DNA of 64,000 nt, from the NCBI GenBank assembly GCA_001695595.3, contig MBPM02000031.1, forward strand, positions 186,001 through 250,000, read 5' to 3'. Positions 10,671 to 20,246 of this stretch are shown here, piece by piece. The number at the start of each line of letters is the position of its first letter. Position 1 is the stretch's first letter. This DNA is from Plasmopara viticola. Taxonomy: Eukaryota; Oomycota; Peronosporomycetes; Peronosporales; Peronosporaceae. Below the pieces are notes generated by a model. The model was not told where the DNA came from and searched no databases. It worked only from the letters and a program-made list of their open reading frames with translations. The position numbers were made by a program, and so were the translations under genes.

Positions 10671-13184
10671 TCATCCGTGCATCAGCTTGCTTGCTTCGTT
10701 TCGAAGCCAATCTAAGTCATCCATCGCCTGTTGAAATCCTGACATATCACCCTTACCAACGCATTCGGCCACTCTTTGCGCTGCGGTTGAGAGACGCTCC
10801 TCTAAGGACGCGGTCGATGATTCCGATCCAGTACTGACACCAAGAGCGGCAGCTGTCGCCGCCGCACCCGCAGAGGTGATCGATGATGCTCGCACGATCC
10901 CAGATCCAGGAGCGGCCATCTTTTTGGTAGACGCCTTTGGTGTCAAGCGTGGCATACCAAGGAATCCAGGAGGCGCCATCGCTGGTGGTGCTGTGACTAG
11001 CATACGATCTCCTCTATCTTCTTTCTTGCTAGCAAGCCGGCGCGTGGCATTGCTCGCGCCGATTCCCAATGAATTCTGGATAATCTCATCCTTCACACGC
11101 GTTTTGTCTTCGTTGCTCAAACTGCCTCGTCGTGCCATTTCCGCTACTTTACGGAGCCGTGCACCGTTCGGTGACATCATAGGCAAGCCACTGTCCTTTG
11201 TCGACGATGATGTAGACGCCTCATCTTCATCAGTCGTTGGAGGTGGGGGTGGAGGAGGAATTGACAGTGATGAAAGCCCGCCCTGTTGCTGTCGTGAAGC
11301 ATTGTAAAATGACACAAAGCTGCCCGGAATTTCTCGCGTATCATCATAGCCGCCAGTCACGTGTACCACGTCCTCATCCGTATAGTCTTGCGAGCTAGAT
11401 TCGTCGTGGATCGACGTCGATGAACTCATGTCTGAGACAGAATCCTCATGATTTTCATCATCAGCTTCGCCGTGACGTTCAGCGATCCCCGGCATTGCTC
11501 CAGCCGTACCATAAGTTTGGAAACCTCCGAGCTCCCCGTTTTCGATAAAAGACAGATCGCGCGCAAGTTCGAGACGGCTTTTGCTACGTCGACGAAACTT
11601 AAAGAACTCCGCAGCATTGCCAAAGCTGCCACGTCGCACAGCAAGATTCCCTCCAGATTGTGACGTGCTTCCTGACAGAGACGGCGAGCTCGATAGCGAT
11701 CCAGATGGTGGAGGAGGAGGCTGTGAAGCATTGTTTCCCCGACTTCGAGTTGACGACTGTAGTGAAAGTCCCGTCAGCTGAGCAGCTGCTTCCGCAGCAG
11801 ACAAATTGAGCCCGCTTGAACTGGTATCGGTGACCGCATCTAAGAGTTTTTTTCGCCCAGTCTTTGTCTGAGGTGTATTTAGCACGGCTTCGGCGACTTG
11901 CCACGGTACCGTCATCGAAGGTCGTCTCGTAAGTCCAGGTGGCGGTGCAAGTACGGCATTTTGGTCGTAGCTGATACCAGCTCCACTGTCACTTGCAGTG
12001 GCTGGTTCGTCCTTCGACGCAATATTATAATACGAAGTTTGATGGTTGTAGAACGTTGCACCACTACTCGTTGAAGCGTTAAGCTTCTTGCTTCTCGCAG
12101 GCGGTGGAGACCACGACGGAAGCGCAGAGGAAACAAAGCCACCACTTTCGTCCATCGGGGGTGGTGGAGGAAATGACTCTTCTGACAATTGCAGCTGTGC
12201 GTCACGATAAAAATTTGCACTACCATCGAGATTACCTTGACTGGGATCCGTCTTCTCGGACGAATGTAAATTACCGACACCAGCTCTGGAAGCATATGAA
12301 GAAAAGTAGTCTTCGGGCGTGTGGCTGCTGGTATACGAGTCGCGTATGGGCAAATCATTTACCGAAACGTCGATATTGGGTAGTTGCGAACTCTGGGAGC
12401 GGCTGCGATGACCTCGATCTGGTTCTAAATCACCTGATGGTCCTGAGCTTAAAGGTCCATGACTGCGACTCAGATCGTTGCCAAAAGAGCTGTACTGCGC
12501 ATGCGTACTACTACTGCTTCGAGTGTGATAGGAGCGCTTAGGTGTATTGCCTGGTGTGAGCGACGTGCGCAGACTGTCGCGATACTGGAATTTGGTTGCA
12601 TTGTTCAGCACTGCATTACTCACGAGTCCCGTTACTTCACTAGCGTGCATTGGGACGTTCTGGGACGCCACACGAAGCGCTGTAAGCTGCTTCAATTCCT
12701 GCACTGACATGCCAGTCTTGGGAATCACTGGTGGAGTGGCTACTGCCGTGGGTGTGGAAGTGGCGTTAACCGCCGCCATGTTAAGTCTGGGCGTTGCCGG
12801 TCTTGCAGAAGAGAAGTTTTCAGGTGCTAATGCGTTGGGTGTTGCTGGACTAGATGCACTCGACTGTTGCATTCTCTTTTGCGTCAGTCGCTTGAGATCT
12901 TCTACCGTCATACCGCTCTTTATACCCATTTTCGCCCCAGTCGTCGAAAGCTTCTGGGCTGGTGGGCGAGACGTGGTAGTGGCGACGCTACGGTATGGAG
13001 CATTACGATTAAAGTGGATATTCGGTACTTTGCTCTGCTGCTGCTGGTACTGATACGGATTGAGCTGAGCCTGAGCCTGCATCTGCTCCTGGTAAGCCGA
13101 CTGTTGCAGAGACGCTGCCGCTTGCTGCTGCATGTAGCTCTGCTGTGAGCGTACGCCTCCCTTGCGGCGCGTCATGTCCGCCAT
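10671..13184 (-). CDS. Large low-complexity proline/serine-rich protein, conserved short motif
   Basis: An uninterrupted 837-residue frame; I chose the ATG at 13184 (MADMTRRKGG) because the upstream in-frame ATG-less start adds only 11 residues. No catalytic domain is visible. It begins with a Gln-rich segment (residues 12-50). Two related motifs follow: KSGMTVEDLKRLTQKRM near residue 83 and KTGMSVQELKQLTALRV near residue 154. A long Ser/Thr/Pro-rich linker contains FPPPPPMDE near residue 336 and two further polyproline runs, which resemble EVH1, SH3 or profilin ligands. The C-terminus (SLEERLSTAAQRVAECVGKG to the end) is a predicted helical segment. A scaffold or cytoskeletal adaptor is a guess. 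The composition explains several antisense open frames across it, which I treat as shadows. Confidence 0.75.
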   Translation of the reverse strand: MADMTRRKGGVRSQQSYMQQQAAASLQQSAYQEQMQAQAQLNPYQYQQQQSKVPNIHFNRNAPYRSVATTTSRPPAQKLSTTGAKMGIKSGMTVEDLKRLTQKRMQQSSASSPATPNALAPENFSSARPATPRLNMAAVNATSTPTAVATPPVIPKTGMSVQELKQLTALRVASQNVPMHASEVTGLVSNAVLNNATKFQYRDSLRTSLTPGNTPKRSYHTRSSSSTHAQYSSFGNDLSRSHGPLSSGPSGDLEPDRGHRSRSQSSQLPNIDVSVNDLPIRDSYTSSHTPEDYFSSYASRAGVGNLHSSEKTDPSQGNLDGSANFYRDAQLQLSEESFPPPPPMDESGGFVSSALPSWSPPPARSKKLNASTSSGATFYNHQTSYYNIASKDEPATASDSGAGISYDQNAVLAPPPGLTRRPSMTVPWQVAEAVLNTPQTKTGRKKLLDAVTDTSSSGLNLSAAEAAAQLTGLSLQSSTRSRGNNASQPPPPPSGSLSSSPSLSGSTSQSGGNLAVRRGSFGNAAEFFKFRRRSKSRLELARDLSFIENGELGGFQTYGTAGAMPGIAERHGEADDENHEDSVSDMSSSTSIHDESSSQDYTDEDVVHVTGGYDDTREIPGSFVSFYNASRQQQGGLSSLSIPPPPPPPTTDEDEASTSSSTKDSGLPMMSPNGARLRKVAEMARRGSLSNEDKTRVKDEIIQNSLGIGASNATRRLASKKEDRGDRMLVTAPPAMAPPGFLGMPRLTPKASTKKMAAPGSGIVRASSITSAGAAATAAALGVSTGSESSTASLEERLSTAAQRVAECVGKGDMSGFQQAMDDLDWLRNEASKLMHG

Positions 13185-14355
13185 GGCACGCACACTTCCC
13201 CTCACAACACAACACACCCAAAGAGAGGCTTAAGCTCTGGTGCTGAAGCCTTGGAAGTGTCTCTTTTTCCGGCTCGAATAGTGACTGTGAGCTTTTGGGC
13301 CCCTCTTTTTATACCAATCTCTGTACCAGTAACTTGTGAAGGAGTGTATGTGGCCAATAAGGTTGCTTTATTTACTGCTGAGTGCATGCGTAAGTTTTAA
13401 ATAGCAGAAGATTGTGACCTTTCATGATCGCACTTTCGCTCGTAAAGTATAATGGGAAAAGATTGTCGACGGCAACGACCATGCGCTCACCATCTAGAGT
13501 TTCCGCGACAATTAGCATGTAGAACCGCAGCGTTTCAAGTTGGATTCGCGAAGGGTCAGTGGCAAGTTTTGCTGGCTTGAGCTCTAGGTGTTTCCGCTGC
13601 TTCCGACGTTTTCGTCTCGCTCAGTAGACTCGTCTTTTGACTGGAAAAAAGTTTTTCATCTCTTCTAAGTATAATTCCTTAGAGACGTTCGAACGCTGTT
13701 GAAAGTCGCAATTTAACAGCGAGATGTTGTGGGCACGGACTGCTGGAAAGTTGGCTACCGCGTATTTTCCCTGAGGAAGACACGAAGATCTTGGCAATCT
13801 CAGCGTGTACGCAGCTATGAACGGTTTGATGTACAGTCGCGCAGCGTAGGCGTCAAGACGTCACTGAGCTTAAGGGAAACCCGTCAAGTACCGCATCGTG
13901 TTTACACGAACAAGACACACCGATCTTACGTTGATTTTGGAGATGTGAAAAAGTTGCAGACGGTGCGAGATGCGGACGTGAATATTTACTTGGAAGACAA
14001 GCTGTGTGTGGTCCAGGCAAAGAATTAGGTGGCAAGGCTCTTTCTAGGCATGAGAGCTATTGTTTCGCAAAGTGATGCATTACATTACGCACGCAGGTTG
14101 GCTGGAAATTGAGATTAAATAATAGAGATGATTTGCACCTTTTGGGCAGTCTTTAAGTATCAGTTAAGGACAAAAATCCGATTAATCGGCTGTATTGATG
14201 CATGCAGTACTAGATTTTCCTGTTTAGAAAAAGGTGATTGGATTAGAGATTGGCTCGGGCTACAAGTCACACATAGCTTCAGGTCATTTGCTTGGATGTT
14301 GTCAAATTTTAAATCTGAGCTTATAACAGTGCAGCTAGTGATCAAAGTGCGAAGC
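13185..14355. other. Intergenic region with one coding-like open frame
   Basis: This lies between the low-complexity protein gene and the first DJ-1 gene, both on the minus strand. The only stretch with coding-like character is 13714-14028 (+), listed separately. The rest shows no family match. Confidence 0.3.
13714..14028 (+). CDS. Possible terminal exon of an unassigned small gene
   Basis: The frame has a C/G-rich third-codon pattern like the real genes nearby and encodes about 105 basic residues ending QAKN. It has no in-frame ATG. It starts just after an acceptor-like sequence (TTTAACAG ending at 13713), so it may be a second exon whose first exon I could not find. An out-of-frame ATG at 13723 would start only a 17-codon peptide. 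I recognise no domain. It could also be a chance open frame. Confidence 0.3.
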
Positions 14356-15022
14356 TCATTTCTCTATCGTTCTAAAATCAATTTCGTTTGCGACCGAGCG
14401 CGCAATTTTTTCACCTCGAAGTAGTTCTACCAGAGTCACGGCCATGGCGATAATTGCTACTGGGCCTTTGCTTGTCACGCAGTTTTCGGTGATAACCACA
14501 TCATCGTCCGAGTACAGATCACTTAAAAGCTGTTTGTCTACGGGATCACCAGCCATAAGGCCCTCAACTAGCGCATTACGAAAAAGTACTTCGTAAGTAG
14601 CTTTACCCACTGCAGCGTAAAGTTTACCAGCAATCTTCTGCTTCTTTAGGAGAATCGTTAGCATCCGACAAGCACCCAAAATTTTTGCTCCAGGTCCACC
14701 TGGCACTGCTATGACGTCGTACTCTTCATTCACGCAGAATTCAAGCGGCTTGTCCGCTTGTACATTGGTGCCTTTAGCGAGCTTGACAATGTGGTGGAGA
14801 GACCCGTTGACGCACGCTACTGTTACACGAACCCCACCACGAGCGAGAATATCGCACAGTGCTGCCACTTCGATCTCTTCACTGCCCGTGGTCTACAATG
14901 ATGATACGCGTATTTTAAGCAGCAGACTTTCTCACATATACTGCACATATACTTACAATTGAGACTAGGGCCGTAGGCTTTGGATTCACGATTTCACTGA
15001 TCGCTTGGGCAATTCGGTCCAT
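14356..15022 (-). CDS. DJ-1/PfpI family protein lacking the nucleophilic cysteine
   Basis: Exons are 14957-15022 (22 codons from ATG) and 14356-14892. The 64-base intron has a GTAAGT donor and TTGTAG acceptor and restores SITTGSEEIEVAALCDILAR, the classic DJ-1 N-terminus. The conserved glutamate equivalent to human DJ-1 Glu18 is kept (Glu30). AVPGGPGAK matches the family PGG loop. At the nucleophile elbow, where DJ-1 has AAICA with the catalytic Cys106, this protein reads AAVGKA, so the cysteine is Gly118. The 200-residue length is normal for a single DJ-1 domain. DJ-1 proteins are oxidative-stress sensors and glyoxalase/deglycase-type enzymes; without the cysteine a conventional enzyme activity is unlikely (inference). 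It faces a cysteine-bearing paralogue across a 65-150 base gap. Confidence 0.88.
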
Positions 15023-15087
15023 GGTTGTGTCTTTTTCAGATCTACGGATTTACTGCTTAGAATGTCCTGAGGCTGTTGGACTCCATA

Positions 15088-15871
15088 ATGGCTATTCCCA
15101 TATGTCTTCTTCCACAACGGTTTGAAGCTACACAATACTTAATTCTTAGCTCAAAATCTTATCGATCGAATATGATTGCTGGTAGTTCATCCGCGTATAT
15201 TCCGCTAGGCGATGAGGAACTTCCTCTTCAGGCGCTACCACACGTAAAGCCTCGAGCTTTAGTTGTGGTGGCTGATGGCAGCGAAGAATTTGAGACCTTG
15301 GCTTTGTCGGATGTGTTAATGCGTGGAGGGCTCCATGTCATTATTGGATCGGTCGGGCGAACCCAGCACAATATAATAATGGGTAATCATGGCTTGCGTA
15401 TACAAGCCGAAAAACCGATGGAGGAGTGCAGTTTTGAAAATTTTGAGCTGATAGTGTTGCCTGGGGTGCGTTGATGTGCAAGCTGCTTGTTCTACTTTAG
15501 AGCTTAAGCTAGTATGGTGTTGTGCAATTAAATAGGGCGACGGAGCTTATAATGTGCGGGACTCGGACCTCGTGATTAAAATGCTACTATGGCAGAAGCA
15601 GGCTGGAGGCTGGATTGCAGCGTGTTCGTCCTCTCCAGCTGTGGTCCTCAAACCGCATGGATTGCTAAGTGAACGAGCTACGTGTTCGATTGCGAATGAG
15701 TCGAAAATGATGCGTGAGTTTGTAAATGAAGATGTCGTCGTGGATGCCCGCTGCGTGACATGTCAGGGTCCGGGCACAATGCTGAATTTTGCCTTAACGC
15801 TAGTCAAACTTCTTAATGGAGAACTCGCAGCTAAATCAGCTGCGTCGGAACTTTTGTATCCGTGGCCTTGA
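15088..15871 (+). CDS. DJ-1/PfpI family protein with intact catalytic cysteine
   Basis: Exon 1 ends at 15465 and exon 2 runs from 15536 to 15871. The 70-base GTGCGT..ATAG intron joins VLPG to GDGAYNV, matching the DJ-1 PGG loop. The family N-terminal strand and glutamate are seen in VVVADGSEEFETLALSDVLM. The nucleophile elbow is WIAACSSSPAVVL, so the catalytic cysteine is present, followed by the conserved PHGLL. The first ATG (15088) gives 237 residues. A second ATG at 15172 (MIAGSSSAYIP) gives 209 and matches the paralogue's short N-terminus better. The 28 extra residues could be a targeting peptide, but this is not clear. The gene is head-to-head with the Cys-less paralogue at 14356-15022, which suggests a shared bidirectional promoter. 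Confidence 0.88.
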
Positions 15872-16041
15872 GCTGGGCAGATTAACATCATATCACAAAT
15901 TCGTTGATGTGGATTCCGAAAAAGTAAGCAAACGTGTACTTCGAACGATATTTATCAACCTGAAGGTTATTATGTAATAACCATAATTATATTGATATTG
16001 CTTACAAATTGCGAACTTTTGTGGTAAAGTTATTGGCGCAC
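15872..16041. other. Short AT-rich intergenic segment
   Basis: This segment separates the DJ-1 pair from the GC-rich block at 16042-16400. I see no gene or motif in it. Confidence 0.3.
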
Positions 16042-16400
16042 ACCAGGCACCTTGTATTGTATTACGTTATCGCGTTGCCAAGTTATGCACGTGCTACACT
16101 CTATGGCTAGTCCACGGCATAGAGTGGTGTCCGCATACGTCGGGTCTCGTTCGGCGGGCAGTGCAGCCAGCACCGAGGCCGTGAGGGTCTTCCATTCTTT
16201 TGTGTAGTTCTGACTTGGTAAGAGCCCAGGTGGCGCCCTGGTGCTGGAGACCGTCGCGTCGAGGATGAGACTCGTTAGAGACCTGCAGATGCCCGAGAGC
16301 ACCTGCCCGAAGCGCGCGAGCATTTAGCCCCCGCGCTTGGAAGGAGGGCGTCACCCCAACCTTTTCCGAAAAACCAGGCACCTATCGGTATTATTACGTA
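16042..16400. repeat. GC-rich block flanked by imperfect direct repeats
   Basis: A block of about 330 bases is distinctly GC-richer than the AT-rich DNA around it. It is bounded by imperfect direct repeats beginning ACCAGGCACC at 16042 and 16373, each continuing into a GTATT..ATTACGT sequence (roughly 28 bases). Two overlapping open frames run through it on the minus strand (16030-16323 and 16094-16381) with no recognisable domain. An inserted element or a repeat-bounded duplication would both produce this. I cannot tell which. Confidence 0.45.
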
Positions 16401-17415
16401 TCTGCGATTTGATTGAATATTGTAGAGAAACCGAAATGGATATAGTCCTCGCCTGGAGTATAGACAATAAAGATTGTATTGTAAAATCAGACGCCTACTG
16501 TTCTATCCACCGCATACCCACGATCAATCTTACATGACCACATCAAGGACAAGAACTACCCGTGCAGATTCAAAGCTCATGCTCGATCGTTAAGAATTCT
16601 CTTAGCCGAGCCGAGACTGTTATCTGTGTTGCATTTTTTTAAAGATTAGTTAACCAATTTTGGCTGGCCGCTATTTTTTGCTGACGCGCAACATTCCTTA
16701 ACGCGCCAGAGCATACGGGGATTTAAAATAGTTTTTGTATTCTCGTCTTTCAGATGTCCACGCCTAGCGCCGCTTCAAGCCTAGAAGCTTAAATCTCCAC
16801 TTTTGGAGTAAAAGAAAACCAAGGAATTTTTTTGATGAGTAAGATTAGCCATTAAGTAGGAGATAGTTGGGTTTAGCATTTATGTGTCCAGGCACAAGGC
16901 TGGACAATCGCCCGTAAATTTAAATTATCCGACTGTTTCGAAGCTTCAAAAGCATTAGAAGGAGCAGGTAACACCAACGGTTTTATCGGCGAAATTTGAG
17001 CTCCACCAGAGTTCACCCTTACACTTCTGCAAGCAAGGAAGGTATTGCATTCATGAAAATGAGGGAGCTGGCAGCCATATTACTTAAAGCCACTCCTCGA
17101 ACAAGTCGAGGTGACTTTGTTCATTGATAGTAGATTCGCTCTGGACGATTAGTGCGCAGCAACTCGTAGAGAGGTGGTTTAACCCGGTATTTGAAAGGAG
17201 TAGAACCGCAAACTGGCTAGCTCCTCAAAGGAATTGTACATGGACACTTTTTCGGTGTACAGGAGCTCGAAGAGCGTTATTTTTGGGCTCAGTTACTCAG
17301 TTTTTTCCAATATAGTGCTGTCAAGTAAAGCAACACTTTCTTTTTTACGATAACACCTGGCTTGTGTCTGCCCTTAAGGTGGCCGACATAGAAAGCTCTA
17401 TCCCTTCCATAGGTT
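16401..17415. other. Gene-free AT-rich stretch
   Basis: Nothing recognised on either strand. Open frames are short and unlike any family that I know. Confidence 0.3.
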
Positions 17416-18148
17416 TTAAAGGATCACCAGTGAAAGCTGCGCCCTTAGAACCAAGAAAATACCGGATACCAGTGCAAACAATTCACCCTCCTCAAGACGG
17501 ACTAAGCTCGTATGATAAGGTGTAGTTGATACATACCACGAGAATTTGGCCTCTGACAGTTTGACGGTTCTCGAAGGAGAAATCATGAGCCCTGGATCTT
17601 TTGTTGAGGAAAGGTCGTAGGTAACAGCTGTTTTGTCCTGCCCAAAAAGTAGAAATCTACTTTCACCTCGTTGAACGTATGGTGTGCATATGCTTTCATC
17701 AATAGAAATCCTGGGGTAGTATACGTTAGGGAAAAAATGGGAGGATCTCATATATCTTCAAAGATAGTCGTGACGACGTTTATGCAAACCTTGCCTAGCT
17801 GGTAGCTAACTTTTGCTAACAGCACTAAGCATGGATGAGCTCTTCAGGTGCGTGTAATTTGCCTCCACATGTGTGTAAAATAGAGCCACCAACTGCGGAG
17901 TAGCTTCGTAAGAAAAGCACAGTGGGGAACGAAGCCTCACATGTGAGTAGCATAGTACCACGAAACGCGGATAACAAAGTTTTACATGTGAACTGCAAGA
18001 GACAGTTGGTAAATGCTTTATCTTCGTCAGTATTAGAGGGATTTTCGTCTAGGTGGGTATGGAAACACCACCAAGAGCGATCAGCATAGACTCTCTCAAA
18101 AAAATTGAGACGCGATACGAAGTTGATTAGTAGGTGTAACGAACGCAC
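17416..18148 (-). mobile_element. Probable Ty1/Copia integrase relic
   Basis: Two minus-strand fragments follow Copia order. The first (18148 to 17825) has an integrase-core-like pattern with weak resemblance. The next (17751 to 17416) has FGQDKTAVTYDLSSTKDPG followed by SRTVKLSE, which resembles the GYxxxxKGYRVYDL...SRDVxFxE block just after Copia integrase. Stops and frame changes separate them. The match rests on a pattern of spaced residues and is not strong. Confidence 0.35.
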
Positions 18149-18220
18149 ACGAGGATGACAAAGACACCTTCAGCAACAAAATAATCGACAGTTCAACTGT
18201 CCGTGCAGGTCTTTCCCATT

Positions 18221-18529
18221 TCAACGCTCTGCCAGAGATGTCGGACGCACTGAACACTGAGGAAGTTGAGACTTCTGCGTTGCTTGACTGGACTTCAAGG
18301 CCGAAAATAAATAAAGAGTAGTACTCTCAAAGAAAATGATCACTCCTGGTGGCATACGTTTTGTCAGTGTGAGACAAGCATGTCTTGGACCAACCGCATA
18401 GCCAGTTAATGTTTTGCCTGAGATCACTAAACCTGACGATATAAAGATCTGGTATATCCTTAAGTAGACTAAGACTCGAACGTATTGTCCACCATTGAAA
18501 CTCCCACTAAATGAACGAGTTGAGCACAA
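18221..18529 (-). mobile_element. Ty1/Copia RNase H relic
   Basis: The frame contains RVLVYLRIYQIFISSGLVIS followed by GKTLTGYA, a TKR, PPGVIIFF and SSQAT. This parallels the Copia pol end, which reads RVLRYLKGTxxxGL..SG..LxGYADxDxAxDxxTRRSTSGxxFxxxxxxxxWxSxKQ. It lies upstream of the integrase-like fragments on the same strand, the reverse of pol order, so at least two elements or a rearrangement are involved. It is degenerate: the AD of the catalytic GYAD motif and the later AEAEY block are lost. Confidence 0.5.
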
Positions 18530-20246
18530 AATTAATCTAGTGTGTCAAACATGATTTTTGCCACGATAGCAGCATGAGCTTATTGATGGTTCCTTCGTTA
18601 AAAAGGCATGGATTAGCATGATGTGGGAGTCGGCCTTCTCTTTCGAAAAAATCAAAAGGAACATAAAAATCAGCTCATAACAATGTTGAGCTGAACGGTG
18701 CGATTGTACCTGTACAAACGGCTAAATAAGGGTGTCTAGCTTTGAACAGAGTGAAAAATAGGTCAAGCGTGTTCTTATGCGCTTTGAACTATGCACTGGC
18801 TTAAGTATATGGCTACTATAATACCAAAATGTAGAAGTCGGACATTTCCTATAATCATCAATAGGCTGAGCGGCCATTAACATGAAAGGTCCAAAGCCTC
18901 ATAGATGCACAAACTACAGTGTAGAAGCAGCCACAGATACTTTATTGCTGCACGGGTGTGTCGCCCACTGCACATACTGACTCTTCTGGCACCTTTTTCT
19001 TATATGCAAGGCCCACGTAGCCGACACAATACTTAGGGATCTACCAAGCTAATCCTGCCAACGCAAATCCTTTTGCCAGCGCGACGAAGTCCAAGCCGAG
19101 ACGGCTGACATATTTTCCAGTGACTCCCATAGCTGCTTATAATTGGGTGATTACTTTTATATTACACACCTTTCTTAATGCTGGCGTAAAGAGATTGAGC
19201 CTTAAGACCCAAGACGAAAGGCTCAGATGGCCATAATTGGCAAAAGCGACAGACACGGCGCGTTCGAACCGTCTAACTGACAAATCGGTGACTTCGACTT
19301 TCTGTCGCCCTGAGGTTTAGGGGTGACACGCGCCTGACAATTGGTCTAGAGGTCCATGCATTCTGCGTCTAGTCCTAACTGCGCAAAAGCTGACGTACCT
19401 ATTGACAACCAGAGTCCGAGAGAGAGCCTGCAATAGCCAAAATAATTGTGTGACCAGGCAATTGATGGTCACCACGATGTCAAATAGCCCTTGTGGCATT
19501 GATATTTACTCCCTTAGCTTCGAGACACTATATGGTATTGCTAGCTTTTGTAGCATGTATGTCTATACAGGTAGCCAAGGGAGAGGTTCAAAACTCTCTT
19601 CCTACTAGGTCAATAAATCGGTACCAACGTTTTTACAATACCAGCTATCTGGCTTTGCAAAAAGTTGACTGAACCAATTAAGCGAGCGAAGGGATGCCAC
19701 GAAATGTGCACAACATGTATAAATAAATGCCCGGTTTAATGCGATTGGATAACTTTGGATATGTTTATTTAAAATAATGAAGGCTTGCTGGGTACGGGAA
19801 AGCTGCCACTTGAAAAGTGTCCTTAACATAAAGACGTTTAAAATAATCCTTTTAACAGCACTGAAAGCTTGAGTTGGCATACGCCATTATCCTACCTAAG
19901 GTAATATCACCGCATCGAGCATGTCGTTTGGGTATCTTAGAGCTAATATTATTATCAGAATTCCCCGTCCCTAATAAACCCTAAGGTCGCATCACCGCCT
20001 TTTCAAGCGCTATGTTTGCTCCCGAAGTTGTTTATTAGGTAGGTACAGCTGGCCATAGGGCGGCTTATGATAAGCCTGCAGCCACTGCTGTATTGGTCAT
20101 TGAGATGTGCGCTTTATGCGGTCGACTGAACCTTGAGATGATTACAAAGGCTAGCGACTTTTTATAGCGGCATGACAGACTACTCTTTAAAATAGAAAGT
20201 ATGCTTCATACGGTCAAAGCATAAATCTCCTTCTTTCGAGCCATTT
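18530..20246. other. Gene-free stretch
   Basis: No recognisable gene. A weak tRNA-like B-box (GTTCGAACC at 19264-19272) was examined and rejected. The longest minus-strand frame (19605-19880) has no family resemblance. Confidence 0.3.

Noticed and set aside
19215..19290. tRNA-like sequence with GCTCAGATGGCC and GTTCGAACC
   Set aside because: The T-stem has a mismatch, no acceptor stem pairs with the sequence before the D-arm, and no anticodon arm can be drawn. It is at most a degraded tRNA-like repeat.
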